From Pseudomonas oryzihabitans (GTDB taxonomy: Bacteria; Pseudomonadota; Gammaproteobacteria; Pseudomonadales; Pseudomonadaceae): a DNA stretch of 64,000 nucleotides. Of this stretch, positions 9,476 to 16,701 are shown one piece after another. Position numbers and translations under genes: made by a program. The stretch covers positions 1 through 64,000 of the forward strand of contig NZ_VDND01000002.1 of NCBI RefSeq assembly GCF_007665395.1. The letters run 5' to 3'. A model generated the notes under the pieces. The model saw only the letters and a program-made list of their open reading frames with translations, was not told the origin of the DNA and did no database searches. Numbering within the stretch: position 1 is the stretch's first letter; every line of letters starts with the position of its first letter.

Positions 9476-11209
9476 ATGGCGTTGTGGCGGTTGTTGCGTG
9501 ATTTCTTCTTCCGCCAACGGCGTGCCTATGGGACGGCCATCCTCTGCCTGCTGGGCGTCGGATTGCTCAACCTGACCCTGCCCTGGTGGATCGGCAAGGC
9601 CATCGATGCCCTGCGCGCGGGCGAGCTGGATCAGGCCGGACTGCTCTGGCGCGTGGCCCTGATACTCGTCGTCGGATTCGGCCTCTATGTACTCAGGTAC
9701 CAATGGCGGGTCCGGCTGTTCGGCACCTCCTACCAGGTCGGCGTGGAGCTGCGCGATGCCTTCTTCGCCAAGCTGGCGCGCCTCGATCCCGGCTTCTTCC
9801 AGTCCAGCCGTACCGGCGACCTGCTGGCCCGCGCCACCCAGGACATCGACGCCGTGGAAACCGCCGCCGGCGAAGGGGTGCTGGCCAGTTTCGACGGCAT
9901 GCTGACCCTGCTGCTGGTCCTCCTGGCCATGTTCATCGGCATCGACGCACCCCTGGCGGCTCTCGCCCTGTTGCCCTTTCCCTTCATGGCCTGGGGCTTC
10001 TACCGCGTGGCGCGGCGGGTGCAGCAGAGATTCGGCCTGGCGCTGGCAGGCTTTTCCGCCCTCAACGACCGTACCCAGGAAGCCCTGAGCGGCCTGCGCA
10101 TGTTGCGCCAGCACGCCCTGATCGAAGCCGAGCTGGACGACTTCGACGAGCGCGCCCGCCGCGTGGCCAAGGCCGATTACCAGGTGCAGCGCACCGAGGC
10201 GCGCTACGAGCCGATCATCTTCGTCGCCCTGAGCTGCGCCACCCTGCTGACCCTGGTGATGGGCAGCTGGCGCTACCTCGACGGCCATATCACCCTCGGC
10301 CAGCTGACCAGCTTCAGTCTCTACCTGGTGCAACTGATCTGGCCGATGTTCGCCATCGGCTGGTGCTTCAACCTGCTGCAGCGCGGCGAAGCCGGCGCGC
10401 GCCGCCTGGAAGAGGTGTTCGTGGTGACCGAACGCATCCGCGACGAGGGCACCCAGACGCCACCGGACCAGGCCGACCTGTCGGTCTACATCCCGGCCTT
10501 CACCTATCCCCAGGCGCGTCAGCCGGCGTTGCAGGACGTGGTCATCGACCTGCCCGCCGGCGATACCCTGGGCATCGTCGGCGCCACCGGCAGTGGCAAG
10601 AGCACCCTGTTGCGCCTGCTGCTGCGCCAATTCCCGTTGGAGCAGGGCTGCATCCACCTGGGCGGAGTGCCGCTGGAGGACTACCGGCTGGCCGACCTGC
10701 GCGCCCAGTTCGCCTATGTGCCCCAGGACCCCTTCCTGTTCGCCCGGACCCTGGGCGAGAACGTCGCCCTCAGCCGGCCGGATGCCACCGCCGGAGAGAT
10801 CCGCGAAGCCCTGGACGCCGCCGCCTTCGGCACCGACCTGGCGGCCCTGCCACAAGGCCTGGATACCCCGGTGGGCGAGCGCGGCCTGACCCTCTCGGGC
10901 GGCCAGCGCCAGCGGGTGGCCCTGGCCCGGGCGCTGCTCTCGCCGGCGCCCATCCTGTTGCTGGACGACACCCTCTCGGCGGTGGATACCGCCACCGAGG
11001 CCCGGCTGTTGCGCACCTTGGCGGGACTGCAGGGACGCACCACCCTGATCGTCAGCCATCGTCTCTCGGCGGTGCAGCAGGCCGACGAGATCATCGTCCT
11101 CGACCAGGGCAGCCTGGTGGAGCGCGGTCGCCATGCCGAATTGCTCGCCGCGGGCGGGCTCTATGCCCGGCTCTGGGCCCTGCAGCAGGCAGAGGAGACC
11201 CGCCAATGA
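9476..11209 (+). CDS. ABC exporter half-transporter, MdlA-like
   Basis: 577 aa. Six TM helices (about 15-300) with an ABC_membrane fold are fused to an NBD: Walker A GATGSGKS, Q-loop VPQDPF, signature LSGGQRQR, Walker B ILLLDDTLSA and H-loop VSHRLSA. The Walker B has Asp-Asp where most NBDs have Asp-Glu (LLLDDTLSAVD), so the canonical catalytic Glu is replaced. That is typical of the degenerate half of a heterodimeric exporter. The next gene overlaps by four bases and supplies the partner. Substrate unknown. Confidence 0.88.
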   Translation: MALWRLLRDFFFRQRRAYGTAILCLLGVGLLNLTLPWWIGKAIDALRAGELDQAGLLWRVALILVVGFGLYVLRYQWRVRLFGTSYQVGVELRDAFFAKLARLDPGFFQSSRTGDLLARATQDIDAVETAAGEGVLASFDGMLTLLLVLLAMFIGIDAPLAALALLPFPFMAWGFYRVARRVQQRFGLALAGFSALNDRTQEALSGLRMLRQHALIEAELDDFDERARRVAKADYQVQRTEARYEPIIFVALSCATLLTLVMGSWRYLDGHITLGQLTSFSLYLVQLIWPMFAIGWCFNLLQRGEAGARRLEEVFVVTERIRDEGTQTPPDQADLSVYIPAFTYPQARQPALQDVVIDLPAGDTLGIVGATGSGKSTLLRLLLRQFPLEQGCIHLGGVPLEDYRLADLRAQFAYVPQDPFLFARTLGENVALSRPDATAGEIREALDAAAFGTDLAALPQGLDTPVGERGLTLSGGQRQRVALARALLSPAPILLLDDTLSAVDTATEARLLRTLAGLQGRTTLIVSHRLSAVQQADEIIVLDQGSLVERGRHAELLAAGGLYARLWALQQAEETRQ

Positions 11210-12960
11210 CCAGGACGCGCGTCCTCTCGCTGCTGCTCAAGCCGGTGCTGGCCAAGCCGCGCAAGCTGGCCGGAACCCTGGCCATCCTGGTGCTGGCGAC
11301 GCTGTTCGATGTCCTCGGCCCCTGGCTGACCAAGCACTACCTCGACAACTACCTGGTGCCCCACGACCTGCGGCTCTGGCCGCTGGTGGGCCTGGTGGCG
11401 GCCTATGTGGTTTCCCAGGGGCTGGCTGCCTATGGTCGCTACCTGCAATCGCTGAGATTCGCCGAGATCGCCATGGACGTGGTGCTCCTGCAGCGGCGGC
11501 GGCTGTTCCGCCACGTGCTAAGCCTGCCGCAGAGCTTCCACGACCGCACCGCCACCGGCGAGCTGGTGGCGCGGGTGACCAACGACACCGATGCCCTGCG
11601 CGAACTCTACGTGGCCTTCCTCGGCAACATGGTCGGCAACATCGTGCTGCTGATCGGCATCCTGGTGGCCATGGCCCTGCTCGACGTGCGGCTGATGGCC
11701 ATCGCCGTGCTGCTGATCCCGGCGGCCGGGCTGATCGTCTGGGCCTATCAGAGATACAGCGGCGCGGCGGCCATGGAGGTGCGGATGCTGCGCGCCGAGC
11801 AGAGCGCCCGGCTGGGCGAGGCCATCGGCGGCATGGGGCTGCTACAGGCCTTCAACCAGACCGAGCGCTTCCGCCAGGATTTCCAGCGGCTCAACCAGGC
11901 GCAGTACGGCGCGCGCATGCGCACCATCCGCGTCTCCGGGCTGCTGCTGCGTTCGGCACTGGACCTGGTCAGCGTGGCGGTGCTGGCGGTGCTGCTGCTG
12001 GTCTACGGGATGGGCCATCTGCAGGGCGGCGCCGAGATCGGCGTGCTCTATGCCTTCGTCACCTACCTGGGCCGGGTGACCGAGCCGCTGATGGACATCA
12101 CCCAGAGATTCAACCTGTTCCAGCAGGCCTCGGTGGCCGGCACCCGCCTGCTGCACCTGCTGGAAGAGAAGCCGGCGCTGAGCGGCGAGGACGACCGCCC
12201 CATCGCGACCGCGCACTTCCACCTCGACGCCGTACGCTTCCGCCACGCCGGTGCGGGGCACGACACCCTGCACGGCATCGATCTGGACATCCCGCCGGGC
12301 ACCTTCCTCGGCATCGTCGGGCCGACGGGCAGCGGCAAGTCGACGCTGCTCGACTTGCTCGCCGGCCTGCAGCCCATCAGCGGTGGCAGTCTCCGCCTGG
12401 ATGACCGCGAACTGGGCAGCCTGACCCCGGAGGTGCTGGGCGCCGCCCTGGCCAGCGTGCCCCAGGAGCCCTTCATCCGCTCCAGCAGCCTCAGGGATAA
12501 CCTGCTGCTGGGCAGCCAGGTGCCGGATGCGCGGCTGCGCCAGGCCCTGGCCGCCGCCCACCTGGACGACCTGGTGGCGCGGTTGCCGGAAGGCCTGGAT
12601 ACCCTGCTCGGCGAGCGGGGTTTCACCCTGTCCACGGGCGAGCGCCAGCTACTGGCGCTCGCCCGGGCACTGCTGCGCGAACCCAAGGTGCTGCTGCTCG
12701 ACGAAGCCACCGCCAGCATCGACAGCGCCACCGAGGCACGGCTGCAGGGAGCGCTGGACGAGTTGCGCGGCCAGGTCACCCTGATCGTGGTGGCGCACCG
12801 GCTCTCTACCATCCGCCATGCCGACCGCATCTTGGTGCTGCGCGATGGCCGCAAGGTGGAGGAGGGCAGTCACGAGGCCTTGCTGCAGCGTCCCGAGGGT
12901 CATTACCGGCGGCTGTGGGAGCAGCATGCCCAGGGTGAAAAAAGCGCGGGGCCGAGGTAA
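11206..12960 (+). CDS. ABC exporter half-transporter, MdlB-like
   Basis: 584 aa. Six-TM domain plus NBD with Walker A GPTGSGKS, Q-loop VPQEPF, Walker B VLLLDEATAS (canonical Glu) and H-loop VAHRLS. The signature reads LSTGERQLLALARAL instead of LSGGQ. The pair therefore has one site with a normal Glu and one without, as in heterodimeric MdlAB/TM287-288-type exporters. The ATG overlaps the upstream stop (ATGA). A much longer in-frame ORF upstream reads through the first ABC gene in another frame and is not real. Confidence 0.88.
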   Translation: MTRTRVLSLLLKPVLAKPRKLAGTLAILVLATLFDVLGPWLTKHYLDNYLVPHDLRLWPLVGLVAAYVVSQGLAAYGRYLQSLRFAEIAMDVVLLQRRRLFRHVLSLPQSFHDRTATGELVARVTNDTDALRELYVAFLGNMVGNIVLLIGILVAMALLDVRLMAIAVLLIPAAGLIVWAYQRYSGAAAMEVRMLRAEQSARLGEAIGGMGLLQAFNQTERFRQDFQRLNQAQYGARMRTIRVSGLLLRSALDLVSVAVLAVLLLVYGMGHLQGGAEIGVLYAFVTYLGRVTEPLMDITQRFNLFQQASVAGTRLLHLLEEKPALSGEDDRPIATAHFHLDAVRFRHAGAGHDTLHGIDLDIPPGTFLGIVGPTGSGKSTLLDLLAGLQPISGGSLRLDDRELGSLTPEVLGAALASVPQEPFIRSSSLRDNLLLGSQVPDARLRQALAAAHLDDLVARLPEGLDTLLGERGFTLSTGERQLLALARALLREPKVLLLDEATASIDSATEARLQGALDELRGQVTLIVVAHRLSTIRHADRILVLRDGRKVEEGSHEALLQRPEGHYRRLWEQHAQGEKSAGPR

Positions 12961-13023
12961 GTCGTTGTCATCCGGGGGTGTTAGGGTGTCAGCTATAGCC
13001 AGTGCCCCAACAAGGAAACCCGC

Positions 13024-14496
13024 ATGACCTCCGTACACGAGGATTTCACCTCCGTTGCCACGGCCAGCGAGGCGGTCGACCGTCTCGCCGCGCTGCACCA
13101 GGAAGCCACCCAGGCCCTGGACGCGGCGCTCAAGCGCTACCTCAAGGATCGCGTCGAGCCGAGCGCGGCCGAGCGCGAGCTGTTCCGCTATCCCGAGATC
13201 CGCATCCGCTATCGCGCCCCGGGCGTGCCGCCGGCCACCACCCGCGCCTACGCCAAGATCCAGTTGCCCGGCACCTACGTCGCCACCGTCACCCATCCGG
13301 CGGCCTTCCGCGGCTACCTGCTGGAACAGCTCGAACCTCTGATGCGCGACTACGATGTCCAGGTCGAGGTGGGGCGCAGTCGCCAGGACATTCCCTATCC
13401 CTATGTGGTGGAGCAGGGCGACGAACTGGCCGGCAGTGGCGTGACCGCCGCCGAACTGGCGCGGGTCTTCCCCAGTACCGATCTCTCCGCCGCCCACGAC
13501 GACATCGCCGATGGCCACTACGACTGGGAGCGCATCGATCCGCTGCCGCTGGCGCTGTTCGATGCCGCCCGCACCGACTTCTCGCTGCGTCGCATCGTCC
13601 ACTACACCGGCAGCGACTGGCGTCACGTGCAGCCCTGGATCCTGCTGACCAACTACCACCGCTACGTCGACCAGTTCATTCAGCACGGCCTGGAGCAGCT
13701 GCGCAGCGATCCGCGCTTCGAGCGCCTGGTGCTGCCGGGGAACGTCATCATCGAACGCGACCTGGACCCGACCGAGGCCCAGGCGGTCATCGCCGCCATC
13801 GCCTGGCACCGTTTCCAGATGCCGGCCTACCACCTGATCGCCAGCGATGGCCATGGCGTCACCCTGGTCAACATCGGCGTGGGGCCGTCCAATGCCAAGA
13901 ACATCACCGACCACCTGGCGGTGCTGCGCCCGCACTGCTGGCTGATGATCGGCCACTGTGGCGGCCTGCGGCAGTCGCAGACCATCGGCGACTACGTGCT
14001 GGCCCACGCCTACATGAGACGCGACGGCATCCTCGACCGCGTGGTACCGCCGCACATCCCGATCCCGGCGCTGGCCGAGGTGCAGGTGGCGCTGCAGGAC
14101 GCCGCCGCCAGCGTCACCGGCGAACGCGGCGAAGCGCTGAAGCGCCGCCTGCGCACCGGCACCGTGCTGACCTACGACGACCGCAACTGGGAACTGCGCT
14201 GGGCCCAGGAACGCCCGCTGATCAACCTGGCGCGCGCCGTGGCGGTGGACATGGAGAGCGGCACCATCGCCGCCCAGGGCTATCGCCTGCGGGTGCCCTA
14301 CGGCACCCTGCTGTGCGTCTCCGACAAGCCACTGCACAGCGAGATCAAGCTGCCGGGCTCGGCCAACGCCTTCTACGCCCGCGCGGTGAGCCAGCACCTG
14401 GCCATCGGCATCGCCGCCCTGGACCAGTTGCGCACCCAGCTCGACTCCCTGCACTCGCGCAAGCTGCGCAGCTTCGACGAGCCGCCGTTCCGGTAA
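13024..14496 (+). CDS. amn: AMP nucleosidase
   Basis: 490 aa. Hydrolyses AMP to adenine and ribose-5-phosphate. The N-terminal AMP-nucleosidase-specific domain spans about 1-180; the C-terminal purine-phosphorylase fold includes IGVGPSNAKNITDHLAV, MIGHCGGLRQSQ and VDMESGTIAAQGYR, with LCVSDKPLHSEIKL near the active site. AAGGAA precedes the ATG. It is monocistronic, followed by a 680-base intergenic region. Confidence 0.95.
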   Translation: MTSVHEDFTSVATASEAVDRLAALHQEATQALDAALKRYLKDRVEPSAAERELFRYPEIRIRYRAPGVPPATTRAYAKIQLPGTYVATVTHPAAFRGYLLEQLEPLMRDYDVQVEVGRSRQDIPYPYVVEQGDELAGSGVTAAELARVFPSTDLSAAHDDIADGHYDWERIDPLPLALFDAARTDFSLRRIVHYTGSDWRHVQPWILLTNYHRYVDQFIQHGLEQLRSDPRFERLVLPGNVIIERDLDPTEAQAVIAAIAWHRFQMPAYHLIASDGHGVTLVNIGVGPSNAKNITDHLAVLRPHCWLMIGHCGGLRQSQTIGDYVLAHAYMRRDGILDRVVPPHIPIPALAEVQVALQDAAASVTGERGEALKRRLRTGTVLTYDDRNWELRWAQERPLINLARAVAVDMESGTIAAQGYRLRVPYGTLLCVSDKPLHSEIKLPGSANAFYARAVSQHLAIGIAALDQLRTQLDSLHSRKLRSFDEPPFR

Positions 14497-14514
14497 GGCG
14501 TTGGGGTTGGGCGT

Positions 14515-14764
14515 GTTGGGCTTCGCTGCGCTCAACCCAACCTACGGACGGCGATGCGCCCAGGTCCATTGGCTCCAGAGCCGCTCGGATGACCCCCTCT
14601 CCCGCGGGGAGAGGGCTGGGGTGAGGGCGCGCTTAGGCACCGAAAGCCTCAGTGGAAAAGGCTGAGCCGTTTTCCACGCTACGGTGCCAAGGGACTAATC
14701 GCGGCCATTGCGGCCCGCCGATGCGGCCGCTCCTACGGTTGCTTCCGTGACTGTAGGAGCGGCC
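14515..14764. repeat. Mosaic of intergenic palindromic repeats
   Basis: Four repeat elements lie end to end between amn and the speC leader. (a) 14515-14546, a 32-bp element starting GTTGGGCTTCGCTGCG, also found identically at 53041-53072. (b) 14592-14628, the CCCTCTCCC/GGGAGAGGG palindrome of the 44-45 kb array, inverted. (c) 14652-14677, GTGGAAAA/TTTTCCAC with a diverged centre. (d) 14725-14764, GGCCGCTCCTAC paired with GTAGGAGCGGCC, a typical Pseudomonas REP-type inverted pair. From 14765 to about 14940 I see nothing definable. Confidence 0.7.
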
Positions 14765-14948
14765 CATGGCAGCGATAACCCAGATCCAACGTCAGGGCCC
14801 TGCGATGGCGCTATCCGGCCTCCTGATTCCCCGCTCGGACACCTCCTGTCATCGCCCCTCCGGAACATCTCGTCGCTCGCTCCGGTCGGTTGCAGGAGAG
14901 GGGTGGGTCTGCGCGCGTCACCGTTCGGTAAAGATCACGGATTTAACA

Positions 14949-14977
14949 TTGATCTCTGGGACGTCTGGCCCTAGAGT
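14949..14977 (+). promoter_or_regulatory. Sigma70-like promoter for the speC leader
   Basis: TTGATC (14949-14954), 17-base spacer, TAGAGT (14972-14977). It predicts a start near 14984 and a leader of about 195 bases before speC. Confidence 0.4.
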
Positions 14978-14993
14978 TCGCGCCCGAACGTCC

Positions 14994-15098
14994 ATGCTGG
15001 AAACGATCCATCCGGCTCAAGTACCGACGACGAGACAGCGAGGTCAACGCCAGTACGCGTTGACCTTTTTGCTTTCGGCGATGTGCCTTGGGAAGTAG
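14994..15098 (+). CDS. Candidate 34-residue leader peptide of speC
   Basis: A 34-codon ORF beginning MLETIHPAQVPTT and ending LSAMCLGK. It starts about ten bases after the predicted transcript start, without a clear Shine-Dalgarno. Codons 14-19 contain three arginines (AGA, CGA, CGC), two of them rare in GC-rich genomes, placed just before and within the left arm of a terminator-like hairpin. Arginine is the precursor of ornithine, the substrate of the downstream enzyme. This may be a regulatory leader peptide, or chance. Confidence 0.35.
   Translation: MLETIHPAQVPTTRQRGQRQYALTFLLSAMCLGK
15041..15070 (+). terminator. Terminator-like hairpin in the speC leader (attenuator candidate)
   Basis: A perfect 10-bp stem, AGGTCAACGC (15041-15050) with GCGTTGACCT (15057-15066), has a 6-base loop and runs into TTTTT. 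It lies about 110 bases before the speC start and far from amn, so it fits a leader attenuator better than an amn terminator. Confidence 0.65.
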
Positions 15099-15178
15099 GC
15101 GAACCAAAGTGGGGAAACGGATTAGGCGTTCAGAACACCCCCTCCTTCAATTTGTTCTGCCCATCGGGAGTCCGACGC

Positions 15179-16342
15179 ATGTCCATCAAGGTCGAAGATT
15201 ACTATTCTCGCGAAACCTTCCAGAAGATGAAGGCCTTCGCCGACCAGCAGGAAACCCCCTTCGTCGTCATCGACACCGCCACCATCGCGCGGGCCTATGA
15301 CGATCTCGTTGGCAACTTCCCCTTCGCCAAGATCTATTACGCGGTCAAGGCCAACCCGGCCATCGAGATCACCGAGTTGCTGCGCGACAAAGGCTCGAAC
15401 TTCGACATCGCCTCGATCTACGAGCTGGACAAGGTGCTGTCCACCGGTGTCGAGCCGGAGCGCATCAGCTACGGCAACACCATCAAGAAGTCCAAGGACA
15501 TCCGCTACTTCTACGAGAAGGGCGTGCGCATGTTCGCCACCGACTCCGAGGCCGACCTGCGCAACATCGCCAAGGCCGCCCCGGGCTCGCGCATCTATGT
15601 GCGGATCCTTACCGAAGGCTCCAACTCGGCCGACTGGCCGCTGTCGCGCAAGTTCGGCTGCCAGCCCGACATGGCCCTGGACCTGCTGATCCTGGCTCGC
15701 CAGCTGGGCCTGGAGCCCTATGGCATCTCCTTCCACGTCGGTAGCCAACAGCGCGACATCGACGTCTGGGACGCCGCCATCGCCAAGGTCAAGGTGATCT
15801 TCGAGCGCCTCAAGGAAGAAGACGGCATCACCCTGAAGATGATCAACATGGGCGGTGGCTTCCCGGCCAACTACATCCAGCGCACCAACAGCCTGGAGAC
15901 CTACGCCGACGAGATCATCCGCTTCCTCAAGGAAGACTTCGGCGACGAGCTGCCGGAAATCATCCTGGAGCCGGGCCGCTCGCTGATTTCCAACGCCGGC
16001 ATCCTGGTCAGCGAAGTGGTGCTGGTGGCGCGCAAGTCGCGTACCGCCGTGGAGCGCTGGGTCTACACCGACGTGGGCAAGTTCTCCGGCCTGATCGAAA
16101 CCATGGACGAGTCCATCAAGTTCCCGATCTGGACCGAGAAGAAGGGCGAGATGGAAGAGGTGGTGATCGCCGGTCCGACCTGCGATAGCGCCGACATCAT
16201 GTACGAGCACTACAAGTACGGCCTGCCGCTGAACCTGGCCAGCGGTGACCGGCTGTACTGGCTGTCCACCGGGGCCTACACCACCAGCTACAGCGCGGTG
16301 GAATTCAACGGCTTCCCGCCGTTGAAGGCTTTCTACGTCTAA
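15179..16342 (+). CDS. speC: Ornithine decarboxylase (fold type III)
   Basis: 387 aa, the length of the eukaryotic-type ornithine/lysine decarboxylases of pseudomonads. It makes putrescine from ornithine. PLP Lys57 (IYYAVKANP), His186 (FHVGSQ), the glycine-rich MGGGFP at 224-229, the phosphate-binding EPGRSL and active-site Cys335 (GPTCDSAD) are all present. Met at 15179 follows GGGAG; a frame open from 15083 lacks homology. Strict specificity for ornithine over lysine cannot be read from sequence. A strong terminator follows. Confidence 0.9.
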   Translation: MSIKVEDYYSRETFQKMKAFADQQETPFVVIDTATIARAYDDLVGNFPFAKIYYAVKANPAIEITELLRDKGSNFDIASIYELDKVLSTGVEPERISYGNTIKKSKDIRYFYEKGVRMFATDSEADLRNIAKAAPGSRIYVRILTEGSNSADWPLSRKFGCQPDMALDLLILARQLGLEPYGISFHVGSQQRDIDVWDAAIAKVKVIFERLKEEDGITLKMINMGGGFPANYIQRTNSLETYADEIIRFLKEDFGDELPEIILEPGRSLISNAGILVSEVVLVARKSRTAVERWVYTDVGKFSGLIETMDESIKFPIWTEKKGEMEEVVIAGPTCDSADIMYEHYKYGLPLNLASGDRLYWLSTGAYTTSYSAVEFNGFPPLKAFYV

Positions 16343-16361
16343 GGCGCTCTCGCGCTGACCG

Positions 16362-16393
16362 AGCCCGCGTCCCGCAAGGGACGCGGGCTTTTT
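16362..16393 (+). terminator. Rho-independent terminator of speC
   Basis: Twelve-base stem AGCCCGCGTCCC / GGGACGCGGGCT with GCAA loop, then TTTTT; begins 20 bases after the stop. Confidence 0.93.
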
Positions 16394-16462
16394 CTTGGCT
16401 GCGGGAAAAGGTCCGGCCAGCTTGGTTCGAGGTCATCACAAACAAGCCTTCCGTTGTATACT

Positions 16463-16477
16463 TGATAATCGTTTGCA
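16463..16477. promoter_or_regulatory. Fur-box-like site before the PepSY flavoprotein
   Basis: TGATAATCGTTTGCA fits the 7-1-7 Fur model (TGATAAT-N-ATTATCA) with a perfect left half and 4 of 7 in the right half. It adjoins a TATACT (16457-16462). The downstream gene belongs to an iron-regulated family in other pseudomonads. Confidence 0.45.
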
Positions 16478-16578
16478 AATGGCATCGGGCCCCATTTGGG
16501 TAGGGTGCCTGGCATCCCGCTCGAGAATCTGGAGAGGGCGGTGGCGAAGCCGGTGACAGTAGAGAGAGGATTTCGAAG

Positions 16579-16701
16579 ATGATCAGCGCTCCGGACAGGC
16601 TCACTTACGGTCGCTGCCCATGGCAGCGAATCGCGGCCGAGCATGGCCTGCCACTGACCGCCGCCTGTCCCGGTGTACAGCTGCGGTGGACTCCGTCCTG
16701 A
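16579..16701 (+). CDS. Small 40-aa ORF overlapping the flavoprotein start
   Basis: The ATG follows a good AGAGAGGA eight bases upstream. The ORF encodes 40 residues (MISAPDRLTYGRCPWQRIAA...) and its stop lies 15 bases past the GTG start of the flavoprotein, which has no Shine-Dalgarno of its own. The simplest reading is a translated leader that couples translation to the large gene. No family is recognised. Confidence 0.4.
   Translation: MISAPDRLTYGRCPWQRIAAEHGLPLTAACPGVQLRWTPS

Noticed and set aside
9586..11205. Extension of the second ABC gene to 9586
   Set aside because: It reads the first ABC gene in a wrong frame; the second protein starts at 11206 with an ATGA overlap.
9308..11206. 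Long open frames antisense to real genes (also 16605-18308 minus, 44895-47594 plus, 47647-50040 minus beyond the dehydratase)
   Set aside because: They mirror GC-rich codon bias of the true genes, give low-complexity His/Gln/Ala/Gly-rich proteins and have no recognisable domains.
16424..16440. Possible tRNA T-arm sequence GGTTCGAGGTC
   Set aside because: No acceptor or anticodon arms can be drawn around it; it is followed by the Fur-like promoter region.
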